Positions 7,125 to 8,222 of a DNA stretch of 8,222 nt are shown piece by piece; the first letter of the stretch is position 1, and every line of letters starts with the position of its first letter. The position numbers were made by a program, and so were the translations under genes. The DNA is taken from the NCBI GenBank assembly GCA_003161195.1, contig PMOV01000287.1:1-8222 (forward strand). Reading direction: 5' to 3'. The notes beneath the pieces were generated by a model, which was not told the origin of the DNA, searched no databases, and saw only the letters and a list, made by a program, of their open reading frames with translations. The stretch is from Acidobacteriota bacterium (lineage in GTDB: Bacteria > Acidobacteriota > Terriglobia > Acidiferrales > UBA7541).

Positions 7125-7133
7125 TCCTCCTCC
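7125..7133 (-). promoter_or_regulatory. Strong ribosome binding site of the PilZ gene
   Basis: GGAGGAGGA on the minus strand ends five bases before the ATG at 7119. It is the best Shine-Dalgarno sequence in the window and fixes the start of the PilZ gene, in contrast to yceH and the globin gene, which lack one. Confidence 0.85.
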
Positions 7134-7186
7134 GCGCGAGAGGAAGGGTCTTACGCGGGTCGCGAGATGTGGGGGAGGGAGCGCTT

Positions 7187-7215
7187 AGATTAGGCAATAG
7201 AGGCGCATGGGTCAA
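7187..7215 (-). promoter_or_regulatory. Sigma-70-type promoter for the PilZ gene
   Basis: On the minus strand TTGACC (7215-7210, five of six consensus positions) is followed after exactly 17 bases by TAATCT (7192-7187, fitting TANNNT). Transcription would start near 7180, leaving a leader of about 60 bases ending in the strong ribosome binding site. A 13-base inverted repeat abuts the -35 box upstream. Confidence 0.6.
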
Positions 7216-7228
7216 GCGGCAAAGCCGC
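7216..7228. promoter_or_regulatory. Inverted repeat adjoining the PilZ -35 box
   Basis: GCGGC and GCCGC flank AAA, a perfect 5-bp dyad that ends exactly where the -35 box of the candidate PilZ promoter begins. The position suits an operator or activator site. It is short and could be chance, and no regulator is encoded next to it. Confidence 0.3.
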
Positions 7229-7437
7229 ACGTTATAGCCTTCTCAGGCCGCATCTTTGATGGATGGTAAAAATTTCCACAGCACGTCGACCAGCCCACTT
7301 TGGCACGGTTGATCGTGTGCACGAACCCGCCAGCATCGCCCCGCCAGCGCCCAGCTATGGAATACTAACCACTTGCAGGCCAGCGGACCGTTCTCCAGCC
7401 CGCCAAGCCCAGCTTGCCCTGAAAGAGCTTCCACCCA

Positions 7438-8222
7438 ATGGCCACGAACCTCCCTGCGTCGACCAGCCCTCACCACCCGTCCACCTATCAAGCGCCCGAC
7501 TGGCCCACCATCCTGGCCGCGCACGCCCGCATCGCCCCGCACATCCATCGCACCCCGGTACTCACCTCGCGTTCTCTCGACGCCATCGCTGGCGCCCGCC
7601 TCTTCTTCAAATGTGACAATTTCCAGAAAACTGGCTCCTTCAAGATCCGCGGCGCCAGCAACGCCATCCTCTCCATGACCGACGCCGAGGTCGCCCACGG
7701 CATCGTCACCCTCTCCAGCGGCAACCACGGTGCCGCCGTAGCCTGCGCCGCAGCCTGGCGCGGCGTCCCCGCCTATATCGTCATGCCCAAAAACGCGCCC
7801 CGCGTGAAGTGCGAGGCCGTCAAAGCCTACGGCGGCAAAATCACCTTCTGCGAACCCAAAGTCTCCGCCCGCGCCGAAGCCGCCGCCCGCGTGCAAGCCG
7901 AAACCGGCGCCACGCTCGTCCATCCCTACGACGACGACCGCATCATCGCCGGCCAAGCCACCGCCGCCAAGGAGCTCCTCGAAGAAGTACGGGACTTGGA
8001 CGCGGTCTTCGCCCCCGTTAGCGGCGGCGGCTTGCTCAGCGGCACGTGCCTCGGCGTTCAGGGCCTTCGTCCGGGCATCGCCGTCTTCGGCTGCGAACCT
8101 GAGCGCGCCGACGATGCCTACCGCTCCATCCAAACCGGCACCCTGCAAGCCCTCGAATCGAGCGACACTATCGCCGATGGCCTCCGCGCCTCGCTCTCCC
8201 CGCGCACCTTCGCCATCCTGCG
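7438..8222 (+). CDS. PLP-dependent serine racemase / threonine dehydratase-type enzyme (3' end missing)
   Basis: The frame runs open from ATG 7438 to the window edge (261 full codons), so about the last 60 residues of a typical 320-residue enzyme are missing. It is a fold-type II PLP enzyme: TGSFKIRGA (65-73) carries the Schiff-base Lys69, SSGNHG (93-98) is the substrate carboxylate loop, and PVSGGGLLSG (193-202) binds the cofactor phosphate. CEPERADDAY (219-228) matches the divalent-metal site of serine racemases (Glu, then Ala at +4 and Asp at +6), and TIADGLRASL (244-253) is also characteristic. No ACT regulatory domain can follow within normal family length, so a catabolic-type or racemase enzyme is more likely than biosynthetic IlvA. 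It probably converts L-threonine/L-serine to 2-oxo acids and/or racemises serine in the cytoplasm. An in-frame TGA at 7420 makes 7438 the first usable start; the ribosome binding site (GAAAGAG, about 11 bases upstream) is weak. Confidence 0.92.
   Translation, partial: MATNLPASTSPHHPSTYQAPDWPTILAAHARIAPHIHRTPVLTSRSLDAIAGARLFFKCDNFQKTGSFKIRGASNAILSMTDAEVAHGIVTLSSGNHGAAVACAAAWRGVPAYIVMPKNAPRVKCEAVKAYGGKITFCEPKVSARAEAAARVQAETGATLVHPYDDDRIIAGQATAAKELLEEVRDLDAVFAPVSGGGLLSGTCLGVQGLRPGIAVFGCEPERADDAYRSIQTGTLQALESSDTIADGLRASLSPRTFAIL

Larger units (their letters stand above)
7120..7437. other. Divergent intergenic region between the PilZ gene and the PLP-enzyme gene
   Basis: This 318-base stretch separates two divergently transcribed genes. 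The left part (7120-7230) holds the leader, promoter and dyad of the PilZ gene. In the right part (7231-7437) I find no convincing gene, no tRNA-like structure and no well-spaced -35/-10 pair for the plus-strand gene. It has a short AT-rich patch near 7265-7276, and an in-frame TGA at 7420 that limits the downstream gene. Confidence 0.6.

Noticed and set aside
7120..7230. In-frame upstream extension of the PilZ gene to 7230.
   Set aside because: It would translate through the strong ribosome binding site and promoter, and the added residues have no PilZ similarity.
7243..8148. A 301-codon open frame on the minus strand.
   Set aside because: It lies antisense to the PLP-enzyme gene, whose catalytic motifs are unmistakable, and reads as Gly/Ala/Val-rich sequence typical of the shadow of a C-ending-codon gene.

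Overview
The window is visibly GC-rich, gene-dense bacterial chromosome with no mobile element, CRISPR array or RNA gene that I can see. The best guess for the source is an acidobacterium or a similar soil bacterium. This rests on the pairing of a secreted S55-type protein with a large secreted beta-propeller/Ig protein whose N-terminal wording I associate with that phylum, plus a stand-alone PilZ protein. No phylogenetic marker gene is present, so the assignment is inference.

Layout: (1) bases 1-750, plus strand: the 3' part of a gene for a His/Met-rich, probably exported, possibly metal-binding protein that I cannot assign to a named family. (2) Bases 785-2034, minus strand: a YceH (DUF480) winged-helix protein and, upstream of it, a truncated haemoglobin. 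The two are 92 bases apart and converge on gene 1. Neither has a clear Shine-Dalgarno sequence, and both have a -10-like hexamer placed as expected for leaderless mRNA. (3) Bases 2211-6679, plus strand: a probable two-gene operon of secreted proteins. The first is a SpoIVB/S55-type serine peptidase-like protein with Ser before His (reversed relative to SpoIVB). The second is a 795-residue beta-propeller plus Ig-like protein. They are separated by 89 bases that hold a GC hairpin and a ribosome binding site. (4) Bases 6751-7119, minus strand: a small PilZ-domain protein with a strong ribosome binding site and a recognisable sigma-70-type promoter. (5) From 7438 to the window end, plus strand: the first 261 codons of a PLP-dependent serine racemase/threonine dehydratase-type enzyme, cut off by the window edge.

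Functionally these look like several independent housekeeping or accessory units rather than one pathway. The pair most likely to work together is the S55-like protein and the propeller protein, both predicted to be exported. Points most worth a second look are the apparent circular permutation of the S55 catalytic motifs, the His in place of the usual B10 Tyr in the globin, the possible leaderless starts, and the metal-ligand-rich first protein.
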